The notes beneath the pieces were generated by a model. The model had not been told where the DNA came from. It made no database searches and saw only the letters and a program-made list of their open reading frames with translations. Shown piece by piece: positions 55,134 through 63,976 of a stretch of DNA of 64,000 nt. The position numbers and the translations under genes were made by a program. The stretch is from contig NZ_JAFIQY010000003.1 of the NCBI RefSeq assembly GCF_022271435.1, forward strand, positions 186,001 through 250,000, in the 5' to 3' direction. The first letter of the stretch is position 1. Each line of letters opens with the position of its first letter. The DNA is from Streptomyces monomycini (GTDB taxonomy: Bacteria > Actinomycetota > Actinomycetes > Streptomycetales > Streptomycetaceae).

Positions 55134-55517
55134 ACCGAGGGGCGCGCCGTTGAGCCGGGGCGGCGGGTTCGCGCGGCGATGAGTTCGGGGCCGGCGGCTG
55201 ATCGGAGCCGGTGCCATCTTCAAGCCGCTCGTTGCCTCAGGTGAATGATCGATTATCCCGCAGACAGTCGATTCTTGGCGTTCGTCGCTCCAGGCCGTAC
55301 GCAGCGTCCGGCCGGCCCCGCACACGCAGCGCCGGTGCGGGAGCCCTGGGGGCTCCTGGTTGCCTGCCGATCCTGAGCGTGTGCAGGCCACCGCGCAACC
55401 GCCGTCACTTTCACCGGCCGACCGTCCACCGCCACCCACCACCACCGACACCGCCGCACAGCAGCCGCCGCCGATCCCCGGCGCGCCGTACACGTACTTT
55501 CACGGGGGAGCTCCGCC
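55134..55517. other. Gap between WXG100-like and toxin genes
   Basis: No clear gene. A Pro/Thr-rich frame from about 55360 (PADPERVQATAQPPSLSPAD) runs into the toxin start in another frame and may be the tail of a decayed small gene. CACGGGGGAG at its end serves as toxin ribosome binding site. Confidence 0.4.
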
Positions 55518-58500
55518 TTGTCTCTCATGCTGCCGGACTCACTGGAATGGGTCCTGGACATGCTCGGCTTCAACTGGCCGACCGCCGACGAGGACAAGCT
55601 GATCGAATGCGCCCAGGTGTGGCGGCAGTTCGCGTCCGAGGTCACCACCCACCAGACGCGCGGCCACACCGCCGCGAGCAACGTGCTCGCGGCGAACGCC
55701 GGAGACGCTGTCGAGGGGTTCAGCAAGGCCTGGGAGAAGTTCGGGGCCGGCTCGGGCTATTTCGACGACGCCCGCCAGGCCGCCGAAGTCATCGCCTTCA
55801 CCCTGGAGGCCGCCGCGGCGCTGGTCATCGGTATGAAGGTGGCGGTCATCGCCCAGTTGGTGATCTTGGCGGCGGAGATCATCGCGGCCCAGGTAGCGGC
55901 GCCCTTCACGCTGGGCCTGTCCGAGATCGGCGCCGCGGCCGGCACGCTGGCCACCCGCGAGATCGTCCGCCGCATCCTCAAGGAGGTGGCCAAGCAACTG
56001 CTGGACGCGATCGCGGAGGCCGCCAAGGAGCCGGTCATCTCCGCCCTGGAGGCCATGGCCTCCGATCTGATCGCCCAGACCGTCAACCAGAACTTCGGCG
56101 CCCAGAACGGATACGACCTCAAGCGCACCGCCAAGGAAGGCATCTCCGCCGGCAAGGACGCCCTGAAGAACACCGGCGAAACCCTCGGCGAGAGCCTGCG
56201 CGACGGCGCCGGACACCGCGCCGGACACCGCGCCCGCCACGGCCTGGACTCCGCCGCCGGCCACGGTGACGGCGCGGGAGACGGCGGCTCACCTTCGGGA
56301 GACGGTGGATCGGAGGGCGCCGGCGGAGGTGGCAGAGGTGGCGGAAGGTCTGGGGCGGGGGCCGGAGGCGCAGCCGGGCCCGGGGCCGGGGCGGGGGCCG
56401 GAGGTGAGGCCGGGCCCGGTGATGGAAGTGGCCGCTCCGGTGGCGGGGGCGGGGCCGGTACGGGTAGCTCGGGTACGGATAGTTCCGGTACGGGTAGCTC
56501 GGGCACGGGTGGTACCGATACGGGTAGTTCCGGCAGCAACGGCGGGTCCGGGGCGCACACTGGCGGGGGTAGGGCTGGCGACTCCCCCTCCGACGGGGGC
56601 GGGGGTTCGTCCCACACGCCTCGTCCGGGTGATTCGACCGCCGGTACGGATACGGGGTCCGGCCGTACGCCTTCCTTCGCGTCCGACAGTTCCGCCCCCG
56701 GGCCGGACGGCGATCGCGACGCTCCCCGGGCACAGCCCCTGCCGCCCCCGGACCAGCGGTCGCCCTTCGACGCCGGATTCCAGGGCGGAAACGATCACAA
56801 TCCGTACGGCAGCGCCCACACCGGCAGTCCGGACGGGCAGAACACGCCGGCCGCCGACCACAACACCCCTCACGAGGCCGTCAGCACCCAGCCGGCACCG
56901 GACCGCACCCCGGAGGCGGCGCGCCCAGACCCGCACGACAACCCCGACAACCCCGGCAACCCCGACAACAACATCACCACCCAGCCCGCCCCGGACACCA
57001 CCCCGGACGCGGCCCGCCCCCATCCGGACAACAACCCCAACAGCTTCACCACCCAGCCGGCACCCGGCCCGTCCCCGGAAGCGTCCGCTGCCGCTCCCCA
57101 GCAGCAGCACACGTCCGCCCACGAGCCGATGGCGGGCAACCCGCCCAGCAACAACGCCGGTGACAGCAGCAGTAACGGTACGTCGGACAACTCTGGCAAC
57201 GGCAGTAACGGCCGTACGTCCGCTCCCCACGTAAGCGCTCCCCCGCAGGGCGCCCCCGTTCAGCACTCACCGTCCTCCGGCCAGCCGATCCAGCACCGCG
57301 ACCCGGCTCCTGGCGACCCCATGCCGACGGTGGACGGGAACGACACCTCCGTCTCCACCCAGTCGGCCGCCACCATGACCGCACCGCCGCCCACCCAGCA
57401 CAGCACGGACCCCACCAGCACCAGTACGCCATCTACAACACAGCAGACGCAACAACCACAGCAGAACACCGCCCCGCCCCCTGGCCCGGTCATGGGCGCG
57501 CCCACCGTCCCCACACAAGGCGCCACCACCGCTCCTCCCAACGCCACCCCCAGCACCACTCCCCCCTCCCGCACCAACCGTCGTCCTGACGGCTCGCAGG
57601 TCATCCGCGACATCAGCCAGCAGCGCGACCCCGAGCGTCCCGCCTACAACCGACGCCTCGACGGACCCACTCGCCCCCACCGGGCTGAGGCGCCCCACCA
57701 GGCCTCCTCCCAGCACCAACCACCGCAGCAGACACCACAGTCACAGAACCAGAACCAGAACCAGCACCAGAACCAGCCGCCTCAACCCACTCAACCCCCA
57801 CCAACGCCTCAGCAGCCCCCACACCAGCCTCCCGTCGCCCAAGACCCCAGCCGCCCGAGCATCCAGCACGTCCGCGCCAGCCTGAACCACGCGCCGAGCG
57901 GTCTGTACTCGCCGTACCCGCAAGACCAGCAGGCCCTGGAAGCGAACTTCCCGCGTAACCCGGACGGCAGCCCGCGCGCGTTCAACGACCCGTTCCAGCC
58001 GTGGGCCCAGTACCAGAACGACGGCGGCCCCACCGTCCTCGGGCGTTCCAACAACTGTGCCGACTGCACCCGTTCCTTCATGGAGTCCTGGTACGGCAAC
58101 CCGCAGGTCTCCGCGGTCCGTACCTACGACCCTGACGGCCAGGGCGGGATCGACCGGGCCTCCGGCGAACGGGACGGCACCCGCAACATCGAGCAGTGGG
58201 CCGGCACCCAATTCCGTCATTCCGGCCCGAACTCGCAGGACGCGTACGCCAACGTCGCCGACGAACTGCGCCAGGCCGGGCACGGCGCAGCGGCCGCCGT
58301 CCTCGTCACCTGGCCCAAGAACCCGGACGGGTCGGGCGGCGGCGCACACGTCTTCAACGCCGTCAACCACAACGGGCACGTCGTATGGGTCGACAGTCAG
58401 ACCGGCGAGATCAGCACGCAGCCCATCAACACCGCGGCCGACGGCGTCTGGCACCTCACCCTTGACGCCAACCGCACCCCGTACGTCCCCGCCCAAGTCC

Positions 58501-61500
58501 AGAACCAGGCCCAGACCCAGACCCAGGCCCAGACCCAGGCCCAGGACCAGACCCAGGCCCAACAGCCGAGCCCTCAGAATCAGCAGCCGAACTCCCCGAA
58601 CCCAACCGGTACGCCCGAAACCGAGCCCGAACCCAAACCCGAACCCGAACCCGCCGACCGGATAGGGAGCTCCCCGGCGCCCAGCGACCCCGGAGCCGAG
58701 TCCGGCCCCGAGCCCGGCGGCCCCAAGCCCGGCTCCGAGCCCGATCCCGAGCCCGATCCTTCCCATGACCACAACGCGTACGTATCCAATGATCCGTACG
58801 CCTCCGACCCCCCTGACGACACCTACTACGCACCGTCTCTCGACGATCTCCGCAACGAGCTCCGGGACGGCGAGGGCGGGCTCCTCCCCCCGGACCCGCG
58901 CGACCAACAGGCCCTGGAGGACGCGGTTCCGCTGGCGGAGGACGGCACCTTCCAGCGGTTCCCCGATCCGTACGGTGAGTGGTCCGATCTCCAGAACGAC
59001 GGCGGTATCACCGAGCCGGGCCGGGACGACAACTGTGCCGACTGCAGCCGGTCCTTCCTGGAGACCTGGTACGGCAACCCGCAGGTGTCCGCGCCCCGGA
59101 TGGAGGACGGCGGATTCGGGGAGCGGGACGGGGAGAGCAACGTCGAGCGCTGGCTGGGCGCGGAGTTCCAGCACGCGGGGGACGACGCCCAGTCGTACGA
59201 GCGGGTCGCCGAGGATCTCCGCAACGCCGGGCACGGCGCCGCGGCCGTCGTCTGGGTCGGCTACCTCGACGAGGACGGCGAGCCCGGCTCCTCCCATCTC
59301 TTCAACGCCGTCAACTACAACGGGACCGTCGTCTGGGTGGACACCCAGTCCCGTGAGGTGATGAGCCGTCCCATCAACACCGCGGACGTGGGCGAGGTCT
59401 GGCACATTCCGCTGGACGCCGATGCCCGGCCGCTGTATCCCCCGGCGGAAGCCGAGGCTCCGGCCCCGGACAGCGACGCCTCCGGCAACTACACCGACGG
59501 CACCGGCGGTGGCGACGCCTCCTACGGAGACCCGGCCGGCCCCCGCCCCGCGGCGGAGTCCCGCCCCCGTACGGACCCCGGCGGCATCCTCGATCCCGAC
59601 CCCGAGCATCAGCGCATCCTCGAATCGGCCGTCCCCCGTACGCCGGAGGGTGTCCCGCAGCGCCACCCCGATCCGAACGAGGGGAACTGGACCGACTACA
59701 TCAACCAACCCGGGGCGGATGCGCCGGGCCGCAGCAACAACTGTGTCGACGTGGCGCTGTCCACGGCCGACACGTATGCCGGTACGGCCACCGTCGCCGG
59801 CGCCCGTACTCCCGACCTCACCCCCGGCGGGGTGCCGTCCGACCGCGGCGAAGCGGGTGGCCGGGACCGGCTGGAGAGCGCGCTCGGTGCCCGTTTCACT
59901 GACTACGGCAACGGTCGCCAGGCGTTCGACGGCCTGGCGGACACCCTCCGGCGCTCCGGTCACGGCTCCCAGGCCGTCATCGTCACGCAGGGCGCGGACG
60001 GCCGCGCGCACGCGTGGAATGTCGTCAACCACAACGGCGCGATCACCTACATCGACGCCCAGACGGGCCGCCGTGGTGACGCGCCCCTGCACAGCGGTGA
60101 TCACGGCGTCTTCGCCATCCCGCTCGACGCGAACCGCAAGCCCGTACCCGTGACGCCTCCCGCCGGAAACGGCGATCCGGGCACCCGGCGCGACGTTTCT
60201 CCCATTACTCCGGGGCGGCGCCCGCCCGGAAACCCGGCAGGGACCGACGGCACGAGCCATCAGGGTCAGAGCGCCCAGACGAACGGAGGGAAGGGCGAAG
60301 AGAAGGACGGAGAGAAGGGCGAGGGGAAGGGCGAAGAGAAGGGCGACGGGCCCAAGAGCAAGTATCGGGAATCCGGTATGCCGGACGGGCAGTCGCCCGA
60401 CCATCTCCCCGACAATGTCCGGGTCCTGCCGGACAAGGGCCAGCAAGAGCTGCGCGAGAACCTGGACGTCTACGAGACGGACATGGACACCGTTTATGAC
60501 CGGGTACGCGACTGGGTGGCCGACGGCAGCGTCGAAGATCTCATCCGGCATCTGACGCCCGAGCAGGGCGAGCCGGCCACCGATCCCGACGGATCACCGG
60601 ACGGCGGGGACGGGAACGGGAACGGCTCGGCGAATGAACCGCCCCGATTCACCCTGAGTTCGGACGAGCTCGGTGACCGGCTCGACGGCTTCGCGGACCT
60701 GGATGCCGGTCAACGGGGTGCGGTCGTCTCGATTCTCGCGCGCCTGAGCCTTTCCTTCCACGAGAGTCACGCCGTCGGGGTCTCGCCTTTCCCGGTGGAC
60801 CGCCCGTACAAGTGGGAGGACGATCCGGACCGTGAAACGCCGCTGCCCCGTGACAAGAAGCGGCAGAGCAATGACGCGAAAGCCGCGGAGGAGTCGCTCT
60901 CCCGTGGTGTAAAGCAACATCGCAAGGCGACGTTCATGGACGGGAAGGACTTCTCCCGCAACGTACGTGATCACCTTTTCCAGACGCTCATGGACGAGGG
61001 ACGGGACCGTTCCGAGCTGAAGGAGGCGGCCGGCGGGGACGGAGCCACCACCACGCGGCCGGACTTCACCGGCCGCAACTACGCCGTCGTCGAGGTCTAC
61101 GACCCGGTTTCCGGGAAGACGAACTACATCGTCGACAGTTCGATTCCGCCGGGTGAGAAGGGTGTGAGCACCGCGCATTCCGAGCCGCACCTCGTGGGAT
61201 ACGTGAAGCGGCTGAACGAGGCCCGGGGCGGCGACCCCGACCAGCACATCCAGATCCACGCCATGTTCACCGAGCGCGAGCCCTGCGGAACCGTCAAGGG
61301 CGCCGGACACGCGGAGTGCTCCCCCTACTTGGTACGGCACTCCGACGGGACCACGGTGCACTACGCGACCACGTACCGCAGCGGCGCCTGGGTTCCTGAC
61401 CCGGATTCCGACGAACCGCAGAACATGACCAAGGCGGACATCAAGCGCATGGTCGACCAGGAAATCCAGGACCATCTCAACATCGTCGGCGAGATCTGGC

Positions 61501-61556
61501 TCGAATTGCGCGACGCCCAGCAGGCGAATGCGTCGGAGTCAGGATCGGAAAACTGA
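55518..61556 (+). CDS. Polymorphic toxin: CpnT-like N-terminus, three papain-fold deamidase domains, C-terminal deaminase
   Basis: A 2012-residue protein with a TTG start 8 bp after GGGGGAG. Residues 1-215 form a helical CpnT/WXG100-2-like domain (MLPDSLEWVLDMLGFNWP) with hydrophobic segments at 95-140. Residues 225-790 are a Gly/Ser, then Pro/Thr/Gln-rich linker. Three tandem toxin-glutamine-deamidase (papain-fold, PF15644-type) domains follow: 792-989 (C847, H944, D959), 1125-1308 (C1173, H1260, D1275) and 1365-1541 (C1409, H1498, D1513). The C-terminus has AHSEPHLV (H1887, E1889) and TEREPCGT...AEC (C1923, C1934), the zinc and catalytic residues of a cytidine-deaminase-fold toxin, perhaps XOO_2897-like. 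Export by a type VII system is inferred. Flanked by two immunity candidates. Confidence 0.82.
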   Translation: MSLMLPDSLEWVLDMLGFNWPTADEDKLIECAQVWRQFASEVTTHQTRGHTAASNVLAANAGDAVEGFSKAWEKFGAGSGYFDDARQAAEVIAFTLEAAAALVIGMKVAVIAQLVILAAEIIAAQVAAPFTLGLSEIGAAAGTLATREIVRRILKEVAKQLLDAIAEAAKEPVISALEAMASDLIAQTVNQNFGAQNGYDLKRTAKEGISAGKDALKNTGETLGESLRDGAGHRAGHRARHGLDSAAGHGDGAGDGGSPSGDGGSEGAGGGGRGGGRSGAGAGGAAGPGAGAGAGGEAGPGDGSGRSGGGGGAGTGSSGTDSSGTGSSGTGGTDTGSSGSNGGSGAHTGGGRAGDSPSDGGGGSSHTPRPGDSTAGTDTGSGRTPSFASDSSAPGPDGDRDAPRAQPLPPPDQRSPFDAGFQGGNDHNPYGSAHTGSPDGQNTPAADHNTPHEAVSTQPAPDRTPEAARPDPHDNPDNPGNPDNNITTQPAPDTTPDAARPHPDNNPNSFTTQPAPGPSPEASAAAPQQQHTSAHEPMAGNPPSNNAGDSSSNGTSDNSGNGSNGRTSAPHVSAPPQGAPVQHSPSSGQPIQHRDPAPGDPMPTVDGNDTSVSTQSAATMTAPPPTQHSTDPTSTSTPSTTQQTQQPQQNTAPPPGPVMGAPTVPTQGATTAPPNATPSTTPPSRTNRRPDGSQVIRDISQQRDPERPAYNRRLDGPTRPHRAEAPHQASSQHQPPQQTPQSQNQNQNQHQNQPPQPTQPPPTPQQPPHQPPVAQDPSRPSIQHVRASLNHAPSGLYSPYPQDQQALEANFPRNPDGSPRAFNDPFQPWAQYQNDGGPTVLGRSNNCADCTRSFMESWYGNPQVSAVRTYDPDGQGGIDRASGERDGTRNIEQWAGTQFRHSGPNSQDAYANVADELRQAGHGAAAAVLVTWPKNPDGSGGGAHVFNAVNHNGHVVWVDSQTGEISTQPINTAADGVWHLTLDANRTPYVPAQVQNQAQTQTQAQTQAQDQTQAQQPSPQNQQPNSPNPTGTPETEPEPKPEPEPADRIGSSPAPSDPGAESGPEPGGPKPGSEPDPEPDPSHDHNAYVSNDPYASDPPDDTYYAPSLDDLRNELRDGEGGLLPPDPRDQQALEDAVPLAEDGTFQRFPDPYGEWSDLQNDGGITEPGRDDNCADCSRSFLETWYGNPQVSAPRMEDGGFGERDGESNVERWLGAEFQHAGDDAQSYERVAEDLRNAGHGAAAVVWVGYLDEDGEPGSSHLFNAVNYNGTVVWVDTQSREVMSRPINTADVGEVWHIPLDADARPLYPPAEAEAPAPDSDASGNYTDGTGGGDASYGDPAGPRPAAESRPRTDPGGILDPDPEHQRILESAVPRTPEGVPQRHPDPNEGNWTDYINQPGADAPGRSNNCVDVALSTADTYAGTATVAGARTPDLTPGGVPSDRGEAGGRDRLESALGARFTDYGNGRQAFDGLADTLRRSGHGSQAVIVTQGADGRAHAWNVVNHNGAITYIDAQTGRRGDAPLHSGDHGVFAIPLDANRKPVPVTPPAGNGDPGTRRDVSPITPGRRPPGNPAGTDGTSHQGQSAQTNGGKGEEKDGEKGEGKGEEKGDGPKSKYRESGMPDGQSPDHLPDNVRVLPDKGQQELRENLDVYETDMDTVYDRVRDWVADGSVEDLIRHLTPEQGEPATDPDGSPDGGDGNGNGSANEPPRFTLSSDELGDRLDGFADLDAGQRGAVVSILARLSLSFHESHAVGVSPFPVDRPYKWEDDPDRETPLPRDKKRQSNDAKAAEESLSRGVKQHRKATFMDGKDFSRNVRDHLFQTLMDEGRDRSELKEAAGGDGATTTRPDFTGRNYAVVEVYDPVSGKTNYIVDSSIPPGEKGVSTAHSEPHLVGYVKRLNEARGGDPDQHIQIHAMFTEREPCGTVKGAGHAECSPYLVRHSDGTTVHYATTYRSGAWVPDPDSDEPQNMTKADIKRMVDQEIQDHLNIVGEIWLELRDAQQANASESGSEN

Positions 61557-61629
61557 TGCAGGAACGGGCGCCTTCTCGGTCGAAATGCTTGACAACCATC
61601 GCAATTCCACAATCCAGTAGGGTGTGACC

Positions 61630-63879
61630 ATGACCGACGGACATGACGAGGAAGCCCATGTCACCGCGGCCGACCGGGTTCTGGAAACGCTTTCGGCGTT
61701 CGGCCGCGGGAGCGGAGTGGTCCGGGTGGCCGGCCCGCCCGGTTCCGGAAAGAGCCGGGTCCTGGAGCTGGTCCGGCAGGAGGTGCCCGAGGCCGTGACG
61801 ATCGACTGTGCCGGACTGCGCGCCGACGACGTGGTCCTCCGTATGCTGGACGCGTGCGGGGTGCAGCGTGAGCACAAGGCCGGCACGGAGAGTCTCGATG
61901 TCCTGGTGAAGCGGGCCCGCGGCAGCCATACCGTGCTGCTCGCGAACGTGCAGAGGGCGGGGACGCTCCGGACCACCGACGAGCCGGGACGTATTTCGCG
62001 AGCCGTTTCCCGGTTGGGCAGAGCACGACGGGCGAAGGTACACGTCGTCATGGAAACAGCAGAGCCTCGCGGTGGGGCGGGAAGCGGTACGTCACCCCAC
62101 CTCATCCGTATGGAATCCGGCATTTCCCTTCCCACGCCCGAGGAATGGCCCGCCGAAATCCGCGCATTGACCCTGGGAGAAATTCCGGTGGTGCCTCTCG
62201 ACGCCTGGAGCGTGCTCTGCGAAAGCATGGGGGTGGACGGCGAGCGCAGTGCTCCGGAAGCGCTCGAAGCGCTTCTGCCGCAGCACACCGGCACCTTGCG
62301 GTGGGTGCCGGACGACCCGGCCACGGGCGGCGGCGTGGCGTTCGTCCACGAAGGCGTGGCCCGTGCACTGCGTCCGTCCGGGCCGGAGGCTGTCGCGGCG
62401 CACGTACGGGCCGCGGAACTGCTCGGGGAACGGCTTGCGTCGCGGCCGTACCCGGGAGGCTGGGCCGGTGGTGATGCCCTGGCGCGGTACGCCGCCCAGG
62501 CCGTACCCGGCCATGCCGCGGCCTCCGGACGCCTGCGGGAGATGGCGGAGGACCGCCGGCTCCTCACGTGCCTGTCCCCCGCCGCGGTGATGGAGGCCGT
62601 ACGCGCCGCCTTCGGCAAGGACGTCCCGCCGGACACCGTCGCCGCGGACCTGTGCTTCGTCGAACGGTTCGCCATGGAGCCGATGCGGCAGAGCGAATGG
62701 GCCTCCTGGCTGCATCACTTCGCGACCGCCCGAGGGGACGGGGCGGGCGCGGACGCCGTGCTGGCTTCGGGGGTAGAGATGCGGTGGCGAACGCGGTGGA
62801 GCGATCTGCGTCCGATGGGGGTGTTCCACGAAGGGGATGCCGATGCCGTCTACGGAGCGGGCACTCTGCTCCGTCCGTCCGGCATCAGCGGACTCACCGC
62901 TACGGAGCGGACGGTCCGGGCTTCCAGCGACGACCTGGAAAGTACGTGGACATGGTCCCTGCGCTCGGGGCAGCGGCAGAGCGAGCCGGACGGCGCCGGG
63001 GACGAGGCATCGGACTCGACCGTCCGGCCCATGGTCAACACTTCCCGCGGCTGGCGCCCCGCCCCGCATACGACCGGGACGGCCTTCATGCCGCGCTGCC
63101 CGAGGGACGTCTCGGAGGGGGTACGGGTCGGGAACCTCGCGGTGCTCGGCGGCCGCCGTGGTGTCTTCGCCGTGGAGTTCTTGTCGGACGACCCGGCCGA
63201 GGACACGGCGGGGGAAACGTCCCCCTGGTACGCGGCGCCCCTCTTGGACGTCTACGCCCGCTCGGTCGCGCCGCGTCCGCTCGCCGACGCCTTCAGGGAC
63301 CCGTCCGCGGAATTCCTCGCCGCGGTGTTCGGCGCGGACTGCCTGCTCCGCCCGTCCGAGTCGGAGCTGCCGGAGGGGCTGCGGGGTACGGATGCGGCCC
63401 GTTGGCTCGTCGGGCGCGGGATGCCGTTGACGGAGATGCTCACGCTCGACACCCGGCGACTGCGTACCGAAGGGATTCGGGAGCTTTCGGGCCTGGAGGT
63501 TTCGGGCCTGGAGGTTTCGGATCTGGAGGTTTCGGAGCAGGAGCTACCGGATCAGGAGGCAGCGGATTCCGGGCGGCCGGGGCCGTACTACCGGTTGGGC
63601 GAACTTCTCGGCGGGGACCTGCTGTTGGACGGCGCGACCGGACGCGTCCGGTGCGTGTCCGTCAATGTGGAGGAGCAGCTGGCAGCGAGTTCCCTGCCGC
63701 AGTTCGTCGCCCTGGTGTGCCTGATGCGCTGGCACCGTTTCATGCTGTCCGCGTCGCTCACCGAGGACGAGCGCGAAGCCCGGGCGGAACTGGAGGCGTG
63801 GCTCGCCGGGATCGATCCGGCGGCCGCCGCCGGGGAGGTCTGGGACACGCTGCTCAACGAGCCGGGGCTGGAGCCGTAG
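61630..63879 (+). CDS. P-loop NTPase fused to SUKH-4 immunity domain
   Basis: A 749-residue protein 73 bp after the toxin. Residues 1-180 are a P-loop NTPase domain with VRVAGPPGSGKSRVLELV (K41); the second strand reads TVLLANVQ, without a Walker B aspartate. A middle region of unknown fold (about 180-540) is followed by the SUKH-4 domain: LLRPSESELPEGLRG, WLVGRGMPLTEMLTL, YYRLGELLGGDLLLDGATG and FVALVCLMRWHRF. A pentapeptide repeat (GLEVS) splits it near residue 625. SUKH-4 proteins neutralise toxins such as nucleic-acid deaminases, so this is the likely immunity protein for the toxin. The ATG at 61630 follows AGGG; a GTG two codons earlier is possible. Confidence 0.75.
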   Translation: MTDGHDEEAHVTAADRVLETLSAFGRGSGVVRVAGPPGSGKSRVLELVRQEVPEAVTIDCAGLRADDVVLRMLDACGVQREHKAGTESLDVLVKRARGSHTVLLANVQRAGTLRTTDEPGRISRAVSRLGRARRAKVHVVMETAEPRGGAGSGTSPHLIRMESGISLPTPEEWPAEIRALTLGEIPVVPLDAWSVLCESMGVDGERSAPEALEALLPQHTGTLRWVPDDPATGGGVAFVHEGVARALRPSGPEAVAAHVRAAELLGERLASRPYPGGWAGGDALARYAAQAVPGHAAASGRLREMAEDRRLLTCLSPAAVMEAVRAAFGKDVPPDTVAADLCFVERFAMEPMRQSEWASWLHHFATARGDGAGADAVLASGVEMRWRTRWSDLRPMGVFHEGDADAVYGAGTLLRPSGISGLTATERTVRASSDDLESTWTWSLRSGQRQSEPDGAGDEASDSTVRPMVNTSRGWRPAPHTTGTAFMPRCPRDVSEGVRVGNLAVLGGRRGVFAVEFLSDDPAEDTAGETSPWYAAPLLDVYARSVAPRPLADAFRDPSAEFLAAVFGADCLLRPSESELPEGLRGTDAARWLVGRGMPLTEMLTLDTRRLRTEGIRELSGLEVSGLEVSDLEVSEQELPDQEAADSGRPGPYYRLGELLGGDLLLDGATGRVRCVSVNVEEQLAASSLPQFVALVCLMRWHRFMLSASLTEDEREARAELEAWLAGIDPAAAAGEVWDTLLNEPGLEP
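63489..63563 (+). repeat. 15-bp tandem repeat inside the SUKH-4 gene
   Basis: Five successive 15-bp units (63489, 63504, 63519, 63534, 63549), the first two identical (GGGCCTGGAGGTTTC), the last two degenerate. Encodes GLEVS-type pentapeptides in frame, so unit gain or loss keeps the frame. Confidence 0.85.
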
Positions 63880-63892
63880 GCACCACCGGACG

Positions 63893-63976
63893 CCGGACGC
63901 CGTGAGCCCGACGCCGTAAGCCGGACGCCGTAAGCCGGACGTCATAGGCCGGACACCGTGAGCCGGACGCCCGGAA
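63893..63976. repeat. 14-bp tandem repeat array
   Basis: Six units with consensus CCGGACGCCGTRAG (63893, 63907, 63921, 63935, 63949, 63963) directly downstream of the SUKH-4 gene, ending near the window edge. No coding frame. Confidence 0.85.

Noticed and set aside
55360..55602. Pro-rich small gene before the toxin
   Set aside because: TTG start without ribosome binding site, and the last third overlaps the toxin in another frame; kept only as a possible remnant.
57741..60551. 936-codon minus-strand frame opposite the toxin
   Set aside because: Mirrors the tandem deamidase domains, giving false 'repeats'; the + frame has all catalytic residues.
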